Assembly (NCBI RefSeq): GCF_009494395.1
Contig: NZ_VZCB01000057.1
Span: forward strand, 44,782 to 108,781
Source: Segatella copri
GTDB lineage: Bacteria; Bacteroidota; Bacteroidia; Bacteroidales; Bacteroidaceae
Direction of reading: 5' to 3'
Length of the DNA stretch: 64,000 nt
The position numbers and the translations under genes were made by a program. The notes beneath the pieces are model-generated. The model searched no databases and had not been told where the DNA came from. It was given only the letters and a program-made list of their open reading frames with translations. Shown here in pieces: positions 45,630 to 54,666 of the stretch; positions within the stretch are counted from its first letter, which is position 1, and each line of letters opens with the position of its first letter.

Positions 45630-47294
45630 ATGAATAAGATTTTTGCTTCAGCCATGATGGCTGTAGCTATGATGGGCTGCGTCTCTGAGGCAGAGGCTTG
45701 CAGCAACTTCATTGTGGGCAAGAAGGCATCTGTGGATGGTTCCGTGATGTGTTCTTATAGTGCCGATGACTACGGTATGTTCCAGTACCTCTGCCATTAT
45801 CCTGCGGCTAAGCACGCTAAGGGCGAGATGCGCAAGATTTATGACTGGGATACCAACAAGTATCATGGTGAGATTCCTGAGGCTGCCCAGACCTATAGCG
45901 TTATCGGCAATATCAACGAATGGCAGGTTACCATCGGCGAGACTACCTATGGCGGTCGTGAGGAGATGGTGGATTCTACCGGTATCATGGACTATGGCTC
46001 ACTTATCTATGTAGCTTTGCAGCGCAGTAAGACTGCCCGCGAGGCTATCAAGGTGATGACCACCCTCGCCAATACGTACGGTTATAATTCAGAAGGTGAA
46101 ACCTTCACCATCTGCGATCCTAATGAGGCTTGGATCATGGAGATGATGGGTAAGGGTGCCGGTTCCAAGGGTGCTGTTTGGGTAGCCCTCCGCATTCCGG
46201 ATGATGCAGTCTGTGCTCATGCCAACCAGAGCCGCATCGGCAAGTTCAACATGAAGGACAAGAAGAACGTGATGTATGCCAAGGACGTAGTCTCTTTTGC
46301 TCGCAGCAAGGGCTGGTTCCAGGGCAAGGATGCTGATTTCTCTTGGAAGATGGCTTATGCCAAGCCTGATTTCTCTGGTCGTCGCTTCTGCGATGCCCGT
46401 GCCTGGTCTATGCTCAACCACTTCTATGACATGACTCCATATTTGGATTGGGCACTCGGCAAGAATCCTGATGCGCAGGATATGCCTCTCTGGGTGGTTC
46501 CTAACAAGAAGGTGAGCGTGAAGGATGTGGAGAATGTGATGCGCGACCATTACGAGGGTACTCCTCTTTCTGTAGCCGACGGTTCTGACATCGGCGGTGG
46601 TATCTGGGAGATGCCTTATCGTCCTACACCATTGATGTACAAGGTGGATGGCAAGCAGTATTTCAACGAGCGTCCTGTCAGCACCCAGCAGAGTGGTTTC
46701 GTATTCGTAAGTCAGATGCGTTCATGGATGCCAAGAGAGATTGGTGGCGTGCTCTGGTTTGCCAACGATGATGCCAACATGGCTGCATTCACTCCAGTAT
46801 ATTGCTCAATGACCGAGCGTCCTGAGTGCTACAATACTCCAGGTGCTGATGCCTTGCATTTCAGCAAGAAGAATGCTTACTGGGTTTGCAACATGACCAG
46901 CAACATGGTTTATCCTCGTTACAGCCTGATGTTCCCAACCTTGAAGGAGGTTCGTGATAGCTTGGACAACAGCTATTTCGCTGCTCAGGCTGGTGTTGAG
47001 AAGAAGGCTCAGGAGCTTTATGCCCAGAACCCACAGGCAGCTGTGAAGTATCTCAACGACTACAGTGTAGAGAAGGCTCAGCAGATGTTGGCTCGCTGGA
47101 ACCAGCTTTTCGAGTTTATGGTGGTGAAGTACAATGATATGATCATCAAGCCAACCGACAAGAACGGTACTTTCGAGAAGACTCAGTATGGATTGGGTGC
47201 TCGCCCAGTTCGTCCTGGTTATCCAGAGAAGTATGCCAAGGAATTGGTTAAGCAGTCTGGTGACAAGTTCCTGGTACCGGAAAGCGGTAAATAA
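45630..47294 (+). CDS. C69-family dipeptidase, secreted
   Basis: 554 residues. Signal peptide (about 1-23), then Cys24 in EACSNFIVGKKASVDGS. Family C69 is an N-terminal-nucleophile group, so Cys24 would be both first mature residue and catalyst. An alternative lipobox-like MMGC occurs at Cys17. It hydrolyses dipeptides outside the cytoplasm, matching the peptide-consuming habit of Prevotella. Followed by a strong terminator. Confidence 0.9.
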   Translation: MNKIFASAMMAVAMMGCVSEAEACSNFIVGKKASVDGSVMCSYSADDYGMFQYLCHYPAAKHAKGEMRKIYDWDTNKYHGEIPEAAQTYSVIGNINEWQVTIGETTYGGREEMVDSTGIMDYGSLIYVALQRSKTAREAIKVMTTLANTYGYNSEGETFTICDPNEAWIMEMMGKGAGSKGAVWVALRIPDDAVCAHANQSRIGKFNMKDKKNVMYAKDVVSFARSKGWFQGKDADFSWKMAYAKPDFSGRRFCDARAWSMLNHFYDMTPYLDWALGKNPDAQDMPLWVVPNKKVSVKDVENVMRDHYEGTPLSVADGSDIGGGIWEMPYRPTPLMYKVDGKQYFNERPVSTQQSGFVFVSQMRSWMPREIGGVLWFANDDANMAAFTPVYCSMTERPECYNTPGADALHFSKKNAYWVCNMTSNMVYPRYSLMFPTLKEVRDSLDNSYFAAQAGVEKKAQELYAQNPQAAVKYLNDYSVEKAQQMLARWNQLFEFMVVKYNDMIIKPTDKNGTFEKTQYGLGARPVRPGYPEKYAKELVKQSGDKFLVPESGK

Positions 47295-47322
47295 GATTGA
47301 TTGGTAATAACAATAAAGCAAG

Positions 47323-47354
47323 AAGGGCAGGTTCCATATTCGGAACCCGCCCTT
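47323..47354 (+). terminator. C69 dipeptidase terminator
   Basis: AAGGGCAGGTTCC (47323-47335) and GGAACCCGCCCTT (47342-47354), then TCTTTTTT. The opposite strand also gives a weaker T-rich tail. Confidence 0.88.
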
Positions 47355-47394
47355 TCTTTTTTAAAATCTCTCTCTGAAATATTTTGAGTCTACT

Positions 47395-47535
47395 TTACTT
47401 GCAGAGACATACTCTGTGGTTGATATCTACAACTTCTGGTATAGAATGTATAACATGCTTCAAGAACATACCCATACATACAACCATTCCTGAGAACATT
47501 ACTGCTGCTAACGCTAAAGTAAACATAGTCATCAT
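47395..47535 (-). CDS. 46-residue small membrane protein
   Basis: Read on the minus strand: MMTMFTLALAAVMFSGMVVC, MGMFLKHVIHSIPEVVDINH, then RVCLCK. Residues 4-25 are one hydrophobic helix, followed by a basic/aromatic tail and a CLC ending. A -7 element TAACTTTG lies 53-60 bp upstream (47595-47588), no other gene shares the gap, and the frame ends before a hairpin. Too short for most gene callers. Unknown family. Confidence 0.6.
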   Translation of the reverse strand: MMTMFTLALAAVMFSGMVVCMGMFLKHVIHSIPEVVDINHRVCLCK

Positions 47536-47587
47536 AATTTTTTTAATCTTTTTAAATTTTATTATTCGTTATTCCTTAATACGAGTG

Positions 47588-47595
47588 CAAAGTTA
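47588..47595 (-). promoter_or_regulatory. -7 element for the 46-residue gene
   Basis: TAACTTTG read on the minus strand; the -33 region is weak. Confidence 0.45.
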
Positions 47596-47689
47596 ACACT
47601 TTTTTATCGGAATAACGAATATTTCTGCATGAAATGTGTATGTAACATGCATTTCTTGATTTGAGTCAATGAGACTATGCTGATACTTT

Positions 47690-49762
47690 TTATGAATTCA
47701 TCGACAGCAGGAACTCGTCATTGTTGCGAGTGTTCTGCATTGACTTGTGGATGGTATTCATTGCCTCAATAGGGTTCATGTCAGAGATGTACTTGCGGAG
47801 AATCCACATACGGTCGAGTGTGGTTCTGTCTTGCAGGAGATCATCACGACGTGTAGATGAAGCCACGAGGTTGACTGCAGGGAAGATACGCTTGTTACTG
47901 AGTGAGCGGTCAAGCTGCAATTCCATGTTACCTGTACCCTTGAATTCTTCGAAGATTACTTCGTCCATCTTGCTACCAGTATCAATCAAGGCTGTTGCGA
48001 TGATGGTGAGAGAACCGCCGCCTTCGATGTTACGTGCAGCACCAAAGAAGCGCTTAGGCTTCTGCAAAGCATTGGCATCAACACCACCGGTCAAAACCTT
48101 ACCGGATGCAGGAGCCACTGTATTGTAAGCACGAGCCAGACGGGTGATGGAATCCAGGAAGATGACTACATCATGTCCACATTCTACCATTCTCTTTGCC
48201 TTTTCCAGAACAATACCTGCAATCTTCACATGGCGCTCAGCAGGTTCATCGAATGTAGAGGCAATCACCTCTGCATTGACGGTGCGGGCCATGTCGGTAA
48301 CCTCCTCAGGACGCTCATCAATGAGCAACATCATCAGATAGGCTTCTGGATGATTGGCTGCTATTGCATTGGCGATATCCTTCATGAGAATGGTCTTACC
48401 GGTCTTAGGCTGAGCCACAATCAGGGCACGCTGTCCCTTACCGATAGGAGAGAACAGGTCTACGATTCGTGTGCTCAGGTTGGTGGTCTTGCGGTCTCCG
48501 CAAAGGTTGAACTTCTCGTCTGGGAAGAGAGGAGTTAGATGTTCAAATGGTACACGGTCTCTTACTTCTGATGGTTCACGACCGTTGATCTTTTCAATGT
48601 TTGTGAGTGGGAAGTATTTCTCACCCTCGTGTGGCGGACGAACCTGGCAGAATACAACGTCACCCGTCTTCAGACCATATCGCTTGATCTGATTGGCAGA
48701 TACATAGACATCGTCTGGTGAAGAAAGGTAATTGTAATCGCTGCTGCGCAGGAATCCATATCCATCCGGCATCACTTCAAGCACTCCGCATGATGTGACG
48801 ATGCCAGAGAAATCATAGGCAGGCTCTGGTACCACTTCAACGTTAGGTGTTTCCTGTGCTGCCGCAGGATTTGCTGTATTGATTGGTCTGTCGAAGATGT
48901 CTACTGAAGGAATGGCAGTCTGGTCTTCGATAGGAATGTCTACAACGGTGATGAAGTCAGTACCATCACCTGGATCTCCCTCCCATATACCGTTTGCATT
49001 GTTGGATGCTGCTTCTGGTTTGTATGCTTCCTGATTCTCTTCAGCAGAATCGGCATCATTGTCAGAATCCGTATTCTTGTTGTTGTGTGCTTCCATTTTG
49101 GCTTGCAATTTTGCAATCAGTTCCTCTTTATCGTTTCCTTGATTGTCCTTGTTTGCCTCGTTCTGTGCAAATTGTTCTTCCGGTATGAAGGAATCGTTTT
49201 GCTGGAAGTGGTTTTCTCCTGATGTGGCCGAATCGTCCTGACCTGATCCTGTAGAATCAGTCTGCTCTGTGGTTAATGTCTCAGGCACATTCTGCTCTGA
49301 AAAGTTAAGGTTTGCCTCTTCTGGAGTTCCTTGTTGCGCATTCTGTTTTTCCAACTGTGCTTTGATGGCAGCAGCCTTGGCAGCAGCTATGGCTTCAAGC
49401 TCTGCTTTACTCTTGCGCCCACGGTGTTTTGGGAATGCTGCCAATGGGTCTGTTGTCTCTTCCTCCTGAAGGGCTTCTTCCTTCGCATTGTTCTCTGTTG
49501 GACCTGTTACTTGATGCTTTTGTACGTCAAAGTTTTCTCCGTCGATACCATTTACGCTATATACTCTATCTTCTTTGCTGGAGACGATACGGGTACGCTT
49601 GCGTTTTGTTGCAGCCAGAGTAGAATCCTCTGTCTGAGCATTGAAAATAGTATTGATAATCGTTTCCTTATTGTCGCCAGATTTAATCTTGACTCCAATT
49701 TGCTTAGCAATGTCCTTCAACTGAACGACACTATTTGCTGATAATTCTTCCTTGCTATACAT
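47690..49762 (-). CDS. rho: Transcription termination factor Rho with long disordered insert
   Basis: 690 residues (E. coli 419). Rho_N helices 1-45; then about 270 residues (45-315) rich in Asn, Gln, Asp, Glu and Ala without fold; RNA-binding domain at about 322-395 ([20 protein letters not shown]); ATPase with Walker A AQPKTGKT (450-457) and Walker [11 protein letters not shown]. The insert corresponds to the region shown in Bacteroides thetaiotaomicron to drive Rho condensation. Hexameric helicase that ends transcription. Its own leader has two hairpins. Confidence 0.96.
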   Translation of the reverse strand: MYSKEELSANSVVQLKDIAKQIGVKIKSGDNKETIINTIFNAQTEDSTLAATKRKRTRIVSSKEDRVYSVNGIDGENFDVQKHQVTGPTENNAKEEALQEEETTDPLAAFPKHRGRKSKAELEAIAAAKAAAIKAQLEKQNAQQGTPEEANLNFSEQNVPETLTTEQTDSTGSGQDDSATSGENHFQQNDSFIPEEQFAQNEANKDNQGNDKEELIAKLQAKMEAHNNKNTDSDNDADSAEENQEAYKPEAASNNANGIWEGDPGDGTDFITVVDIPIEDQTAIPSVDIFDRPINTANPAAAQETPNVEVVPEPAYDFSGIVTSCGVLEVMPDGYGFLRSSDYNYLSSPDDVYVSANQIKRYGLKTGDVVFCQVRPPHEGEKYFPLTNIEKINGREPSEVRDRVPFEHLTPLFPDEKFNLCGDRKTTNLSTRIVDLFSPIGKGQRALIVAQPKTGKTILMKDIANAIAANHPEAYLMMLLIDERPEEVTDMARTVNAEVIASTFDEPAERHVKIAGIVLEKAKRMVECGHDVVIFLDSITRLARAYNTVAPASGKVLTGGVDANALQKPKRFFGAARNIEGGGSLTIIATALIDTGSKMDEVIFEEFKGTGNMELQLDRSLSNKRIFPAVNLVASSTRRDDLLQDRTTLDRMWILRKYISDMNPIEAMNTIHKSMQNTRNNDEFLLSMNS

Positions 49763-49807
49763 TATTATATATTGTATATGTGAATATTGTTTCTGAGTGA
49801 TTTTGAC

Positions 49808-49849
49808 GTTTCAAGAATTGAAACATCGCTCGAAAAGTTATCTTTCGAG
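49808..49849 (-). promoter_or_regulatory. Two perfect hairpins in the rho leader
   Basis: GTTTCAA/TTGAAAC (49808-49814, 49818-49824) and CTCGAAA/TTTCGAG (49829-49835, 49843-49849), both between the promoter and the start codon. A place for autoregulation. Confidence 0.6.
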
Positions 49850-49851
49850 TG

Positions 49852-49883
49852 CAAAGATAATTAAAAAATTTGTTTCTGCCAAA
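49852..49883 (-). promoter_or_regulatory. rho promoter
   Basis: TTTG (49883-49880), 20-bp spacer, TATCTTTG (49859-49852) on the minus strand; overlaps the divergent mazG promoter. Confidence 0.85.
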
Positions 49884-49900
49884 TTTTTTGCCTATCTTTG
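49869..49900 (+). promoter_or_regulatory. mazG promoter
   Basis: TTTG (49869-49872), 20-bp spacer, TATCTTTG (49893-49900). Its -33 box lies inside the rho spacer and the reverse is also true. Confidence 0.85.
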
Positions 49901-49961
49901 CACAAAAATAATTCGATTATCGATGATTTTATAATGAATATTTAATTTTAACTCAATAAAA

Positions 49962-50852
49962 GTGCATACAAAAGAAGAAAAACTAGCTGCATTCAGCAGA
50001 TTGCTGGATGTTCAGGACCGACTTCGTGTTCAATGTCCTTGGGACAAGAAACAGACGTTTGAAAGTCTTCGACCTAACACCATCGAGGAGGCTTTCGAAC
50101 TTTGTGATGCCCTCATGAAGCGTGATTATAAGGATATAAAGAAAGAATTGGGTGACGTCTTGGAACATGTGATGTTTTATAGCATTATTGGTCGTGAAGA
50201 TGGCAAGTTTGATATTTGTGATGTCTGCAACCAGGAAGCTGATAAACTGATGTTCCGCCATCCGTTCATCAATTGGAATGAAGAGGGGGAATGGACGGTC
50301 TCTAATCCTGATATGTATATCAATGAATCCGGACAGGTTGTGTATAAGGAGTCTGATGCTCAGGCTTTGAAGGCTGGCAAACCCAAGACTGCGGCTTCCG
50401 TGGAAAAGACTTGGGAGCAGATCAAGCAGCAGGAGAAGGATGGCAATGAAAGAGTCCTGAGTGGAGTACCTAATTCTCTTCCTTCGCTTATCAAGGCTTA
50501 TCGCATTCAGGACAAGGCTCGCAATGTGGGCTTTGACTGGAAGGAAAAGGAGGATGTATGGGATAAGGTGCAGGAAGAACTGGAGGAACTCAAGGTGGAA
50601 TTGGCTAGGGAAGACAAGGAAAAGTCTACCCAGGAATTGGGAGATTTCCTCTTCTCTGTCATCAATGCTGCCCGTCTCTACAAACTCAATCCTGACAATG
50701 CCCTCGAAAAGACGAACCAGAAGTTTATCCGTCGCTTCAATTATGTGGAAGATCATTCCTTTAAGCAGGGCAGAAATCTGAAGGATATGAGCCTGGAAGA
50801 AATGGATCAACTCTGGAATGAAGCCAAGCAGGAAGAGCGCAAGAGTGAGTAA
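49962..50852 (+). CDS. mazG: Nucleoside triphosphate pyrophosphohydrolase MazG
   Basis: 296 residues, GTG start; upstream ATGs in frame are blocked by stops. Two MazG repeats: CPWDKKQTFESLRPNTIEEA with EELGDVLEH-type metal ligands (KKELGDVLEH) in the first, and a second with EELEELKVELAR and STQELGDFLFSVIN. It removes noncanonical or excess NTPs and lowers ppGpp-linked stress in E. coli. About 30 residues longer than the E. coli protein in the linker. Confidence 0.94.
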   Translation: MHTKEEKLAAFSRLLDVQDRLRVQCPWDKKQTFESLRPNTIEEAFELCDALMKRDYKDIKKELGDVLEHVMFYSIIGREDGKFDICDVCNQEADKLMFRHPFINWNEEGEWTVSNPDMYINESGQVVYKESDAQALKAGKPKTAASVEKTWEQIKQQEKDGNERVLSGVPNSLPSLIKAYRIQDKARNVGFDWKEKEDVWDKVQEELEELKVELAREDKEKSTQELGDFLFSVINAARLYKLNPDNALEKTNQKFIRRFNYVEDHSFKQGRNLKDMSLEEMDQLWNEAKQEERKSE

Positions 50853-50916
50853 ACGTAGATAAGTTGGGAAATCAACAGTCATGTTGAGCAATATTAATAT
50901 TTAACTTAGGAAAGTT

Positions 50917-51474
50917 ATGAAAAAGTTAGTGTATATAGCGATAGCTTTGGTAGTCATGTTTGCTGCCAATAGCTGTAAGGAAAAGAAGGAGACTTCTGTT
51001 ATCAGTACCAATGACTCTGTTGAAGTAGAGGAGATGAATGATTCTACGATATATGGTGTGTGCGGAGAAGGTACATCCATGCACAGTCTGGAACTGTGTT
51101 CTGATGAGGGTGATACGCTTTCTGTCTTTATTGATGACGCTGACCCTTCTATTGTTCAGGGAGGATTGATGGCTGGCGACCGTATTGCCCTTTTGGCTTA
51201 TAAGGCACAGGATGGGGAGATGGTAGCCAGGAAGGTTATCAATCTGACTTCTTTGTTGGGTAAGTGGATTTCTCTGGATAAGAATTTCGACCTTCTGGAA
51301 GGTGGCGTGGTGAAGAATAATGTCAAGGCTGAAACCAACCCTTGGACTTCCTGGAAAATCCTGAATGGTAAGCTGCTTTTGAATAAGGACACCTTTGATA
51401 TCGATAATTTGGGTCCTGACAGTTTGCTGTTGGAGAATCATCAGGGTATCTTCGTCTTTAAGCGTCAGGAATAG
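50917..51474 (+). CDS. Lipoprotein of unknown function, 185 residues
   Basis: Signal with lipobox ANSC (Cys about 20). The mature part is beta-rich, with acidic stretches and a C-terminal lipocalin-like pattern (WKILNGKLLLNKDTFDIDNL ... GIFVFKRQE), common in small Bacteroidota lipoproteins. Lies between mazG and rnz on the same strand, 64 and 44 bp away. Function unknown. Confidence 0.65.
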   Translation: MKKLVYIAIALVVMFAANSCKEKKETSVISTNDSVEVEEMNDSTIYGVCGEGTSMHSLELCSDEGDTLSVFIDDADPSIVQGGLMAGDRIALLAYKAQDGEMVARKVINLTSLLGKWISLDKNFDLLEGGVVKNNVKAETNPWTSWKILNGKLLLNKDTFDIDNLGPDSLLLENHQGIFVFKRQE

Positions 51475-51518
51475 TTGCCTGGTGAATCAGGAACGGTGTA
51501 AGATGAATAATTTTGCTA

Positions 51519-52436
51519 ATGGAACCTTTTAAGATACATATTCTGGGTTGTGGCAGTGCGCTGCCTACCCTCAAACATAACGCTTCCTCTCAACTCATAG
51601 AGATGAGAGGCAAGTGCTTCATGGTGGATTGCGGTGAAGGAGCGCAGATGCAGTTCCGTCGCTCTCACATCCATTTCTCCAAACTGAATGCCATCTTTAT
51701 CAGTCATATGCATGGCGACCACTGTTTCGGTTTGATGGGATTGTTGTCTACGCTTGGAATGCTCGGACGTACTTCCAAGTTGAGAATTTATGCTCCCAAG
51801 GATTATGAACCTCTCTTCAGGCAGCAGGTTGAATTCTTCATGCAGACGATGGAGTATGAGATGGAAATGATTCCCGTTGATACAGAGAAGCAGCAGGTCA
51901 TATATGAGGACCACTCTCTTACCGTTGAAACTGTACCTTTGCAGCATCGTGTGCCTTGTTGTGGATTCATCTTCCGTGAGAAACCTACCTTGCCACATAT
52001 CCGTCGTGATATGATCGACTATTATGGCATTCCTGTTAGTCAGATCAACAATATCAAGAATGGTGCAGATTGGACGAATGAAGATGGTGATATTATCCCG
52101 AATGCCCGACTCGTTCAGCCTGCTGATTCGCCTCGTAGTTATGCTTACTGCAGTGATACTCGTTTTGTGCCTGGTTTGAAAGAGAAGGTGAAAGGCGTTA
52201 CTGTGTTATATCATGAGAGTACCTATACATCGGATCAGGAAGATCGTGCCAAGATTTATTATCATAGTACGGCACGCCAGGCTGCTACCATAGCAGCAGG
52301 AGCTGGTGTGGGTACCTTGCTCCTGGGACATTATAGTGCGAGATATAATGACGAACAGGTCTTGCTGGAAGAAGCGAAAGCGGTGTTTGATCACTCTATA
52401 CTCTCTCAGGAGGGAATGGTTTTTGATGTCGTTTGA
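51519..52436 (+). CDS. rnz: Ribonuclease Z
   Basis: 305 residues from the ATG at 51519; the TTG two codons earlier is less likely. Metallo-beta-lactamase fold with zinc motif SHMHGDHCFGL, flexible arm region, SDT loop (YCSDTRF) and final HYSARYND. It cuts the 3' trailer of tRNA precursors, needed where CCA is not encoded, as for the two tRNAs at 61.1-61.3 kb. Confidence 0.94.
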   Translation: MEPFKIHILGCGSALPTLKHNASSQLIEMRGKCFMVDCGEGAQMQFRRSHIHFSKLNAIFISHMHGDHCFGLMGLLSTLGMLGRTSKLRIYAPKDYEPLFRQQVEFFMQTMEYEMEMIPVDTEKQQVIYEDHSLTVETVPLQHRVPCCGFIFREKPTLPHIRRDMIDYYGIPVSQINNIKNGADWTNEDGDIIPNARLVQPADSPRSYAYCSDTRFVPGLKEKVKGVTVLYHESTYTSDQEDRAKIYYHSTARQAATIAAGAGVGTLLLGHYSARYNDEQVLLEEAKAVFDHSILSQEGMVFDVV

Positions 52437-52515
52437 TAAGATTTTCAAAAAAAGTTCATGATTTGATGCAAGGATTTTCATATCTTTCGTTTAATTTATA
52501 AAAGAGTAAATAAAA

Positions 52516-53070
52516 GTGGAATCTGAGAAGGAGCTTTTGGACGATATTTTTCGTGGCAGCCGGGATGCTATGCATCGGTTGTACGAACGGTATGTAGGGC
52601 ATGCCATGGCGGTTGCGCTGAGGTATGTCCCTTTGCGCGAAGATGCCGAGGATGTTGTCCAGGACAGCTTCATCAAGGTTTTTGCTGCGATTCCGAATTT
52701 CCAGTATAGAGGTGAAGGGTCACTGAAGGGGTGGTTGTTTCGTATTGTTGTTAATGAGGCGATTACTTGTGTTCGGCAGAAAAGTAAACTTACGCTGGTG
52801 GAAGAATTTCCGGATGAGCCTTTGGAAGAGGAACCGCCTGTAGAAAAGATACCACCTGCGGAGCTGACTAAAATGATTGGAGAACTGCCTGATGGCTATA
52901 GATTAGTACTTAATATGTATGTCTTCGAACAGTTGAGTCATAAGGAGATAGCCCTGCGGTTAGGCATTAAGGAAAGTAGTTCTGCATCGCAGTATCTGAG
53001 AGCCAAGAAACTCTTGGCAAGAAAAATTAATGATTATCTGAGTAAATTAAACGAGAAAGAATATGAGTAA
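52516..53070 (+). CDS. ECF-type RNA polymerase sigma factor
   Basis: 184 residues, GTG start. Region 2 (LYERYVGHAMAVALRYV, EDAEDVVQDSFIKVFAAIPN) and region 4 (LPDGYRLVLNMYVFEQLSHK, LGIKESSSASQYLRAKKLL). It would direct RNA polymerase to a small regulon. Its stop overlaps the next gene by eight bases, so the two are translationally coupled, as sigma/anti-sigma pairs usually are. Confidence 0.92.
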   Translation: MESEKELLDDIFRGSRDAMHRLYERYVGHAMAVALRYVPLREDAEDVVQDSFIKVFAAIPNFQYRGEGSLKGWLFRIVVNEAITCVRQKSKLTLVEEFPDEPLEEEPPVEKIPPAELTKMIGELPDGYRLVLNMYVFEQLSHKEIALRLGIKESSSASQYLRAKKLLARKINDYLSKLNEKEYE

Positions 53071-54460
53071 TAATGATTGGACAAACAAACTTCGAGATCA
53101 GTTGGCAGACTATCAAGAGCCTGTCAGCCGTGACTTGTGGGCGGGTATTGAACAATCGCTTGCTCAGAAGACGGGACATCAAGAGGTATCTAAACCTGGT
53201 AAAATAATCCATATAAACACTTGGAAACGTTGGTCTGCTGCTGCGGCGGCTGTGGCTTTGTTGGGAGTAGGAGGTAGTTATGTCTACTTCCATCAGGAGG
53301 AAGACAAACTTGCCAGTTCGCAGTTGGCAATGGTAACAGATAAAGCATCTGCATCAGCGGTTGCAGAGCATTCGCATCCTATGGGTAAGACATCGGAAAA
53401 TGGAGCTGGAAATTCGCTTGATTCCAGAGATGACAATGTAGGGTTGGGGATGAAAAGGAATCCAAAGCAAACCGTAGAAGGTAAAAATGCTGGAAGACAC
53501 CTTTTGGCTGATCAAACGGTTCTTTTGGCTTCTGCTTCCGAGAATGAAGTGATGTCAACTTCGGAGAATGAATTGATGCCAACTTCGGAGAATGAATTGA
53601 TGGTGGCATCTGTTGATTCTCAGCCAGTCTCATCTGCAGAAGAGAAAACTGAGTCAACTCTTCAGCAGGATTCTCCGGTCCGGCAGACTCAAAAGGCAAA
53701 GTCTATTGACAACCTCTTTGCGAATGCCGTAGTGGCTGATGCTTATCAATTCTCTCATCATGAAGAGACTGCTGGCTTGTCAATGAAACTCTATGCAGAA
53801 AATCTGAGTCCGAACTTGGGATTGTCTACTTCTGATGATTCCTATGCGAGTTCTGGTTCTGGTGTTTTGGCAGACCCTATGCCGGGTGTTGTTCCTGATC
53901 CAACAGTAGGAGGTGTGAATGACATCGATTATCTGATGGCATCCTATAAGGTGGTTCAGAAAACCTATAAAGGTGAAGCCAAGCATCATGCTCCTGTCTC
54001 TGTAGGATTGCAGGTGGCATTTGGTATTGCTCCACGTCTGTCGTTGAGTTCGGGTTTCGTGTATACCCGTACCTCTTCCGATTTTTATCCGTATGCTCCT
54101 CACAACAATTATAATGTTCATCAGGTACTTCACTATGTGGGCATCCCGGTAGGTTTGAACTATGAGTTATGGAAGAGTGGAGGATTCCATGCCTATGTGA
54201 TGGCTGGTGCTGAGGCTGACTTGAATGTGAAGAATGATACGGAAGAGGAGGGAGTAAAGAAAGAGAATGCCAAACGCGATAGAGTGCAGTTCTCAGGAAA
54301 GGCTTCGCTCGGAGCACAATATGATATCACGCCAAATGTGGGCTTGTATATCGAGCCGGGTGCTAAATATTACATTGACAATGGCAGCGAGATTGAAAAC
54401 ACTTTCAAGGATAAGAAACTGAACTTCAATTTCCAGTTTGGTTTGAGATTCAATCTTTAA
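53063..54460 (+). CDS. Sigma-factor partner: anti-sigma-like N-terminus, membrane helix, outer-membrane barrel
   Basis: 465 residues. Residues 1-55 are soluble and helical (WTNKLRDQLADYQEPVSRDL), as in anti-sigma domains; 57-76 is one membrane helix (AAAAAVALLGVGGSYVYF). About 220 residues of low-complexity linker carry an eight-residue repeat (STSENELM/PTSENELM). Residues about 310-465 form alternating strands with aromatic ends typical of an eight-stranded outer-membrane barrel, ending in FNL. No zinc-binding HCC motif. Location is puzzling: inner-membrane anchor and outer-membrane barrel in one chain. The anti-sigma role is inferred from coupling. Confidence 0.75.
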   Translation: MSNNDWTNKLRDQLADYQEPVSRDLWAGIEQSLAQKTGHQEVSKPGKIIHINTWKRWSAAAAAVALLGVGGSYVYFHQEEDKLASSQLAMVTDKASASAVAEHSHPMGKTSENGAGNSLDSRDDNVGLGMKRNPKQTVEGKNAGRHLLADQTVLLASASENEVMSTSENELMPTSENELMVASVDSQPVSSAEEKTESTLQQDSPVRQTQKAKSIDNLFANAVVADAYQFSHHEETAGLSMKLYAENLSPNLGLSTSDDSYASSGSGVLADPMPGVVPDPTVGGVNDIDYLMASYKVVQKTYKGEAKHHAPVSVGLQVAFGIAPRLSLSSGFVYTRTSSDFYPYAPHNNYNVHQVLHYVGIPVGLNYELWKSGGFHAYVMAGAEADLNVKNDTEEEGVKKENAKRDRVQFSGKASLGAQYDITPNVGLYIEPGAKYYIDNGSEIENTFKDKKLNFNFQFGLRFNL

Positions 54461-54472
54461 AACATAAATAGA

Positions 54473-54510
54473 AAAGAGGGTGTGTCATAAGTTTATGACG
54501 CACCCTCTTT
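54473..54510 (+). terminator. Terminator of the sigma operon
   Basis: AAAGAGGGTG.GTCATAA and TTATGAC.CACCCTCTTT arms and a T-rich tail; strong on both strands. Confidence 0.88.
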
Positions 54511-54582
54511 TTCTTTTATATCTTATTGATATATTGTTGGAAAAGACAGCTAAAGTTTTTGAGAAAGCTAGTATCTCTGGCC

Positions 54583-54666
54583 GCACAACAGCTGTTGTGC
54601 GCTCGCATATCAGCTGATATGCACTCGCACACCAACTGATGTGCATGCGGTAGTCAACTGTTATGC
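54583..54666. repeat. Array of four 18-bp palindromes, period 22 bp
   Basis: GCACAACAGCTGTTGTGC (54583), GCATATCAGCTGATATGC (54605), GCACACCAACTGATGTGC (54627) and GGTAGTCAACTGTTATGC (54649), separated by GCTC, ACTC and ATGC. Units 1 and 2 are perfect palindromes with different arms around a shared CAGCTG core; units 3 and 4 are progressively degenerate. Lies between convergent genes. Confidence 0.85.

Noticed and set aside
47384..47596. 70-residue plus-strand frame
   Set aside because: It is opposite the better supported 46-residue minus-strand gene and runs into that gene's promoter.
54583..54666. CRISPR array
   Set aside because: Units have no spacers of 30 bp or so, differ from each other and are palindromic throughout.
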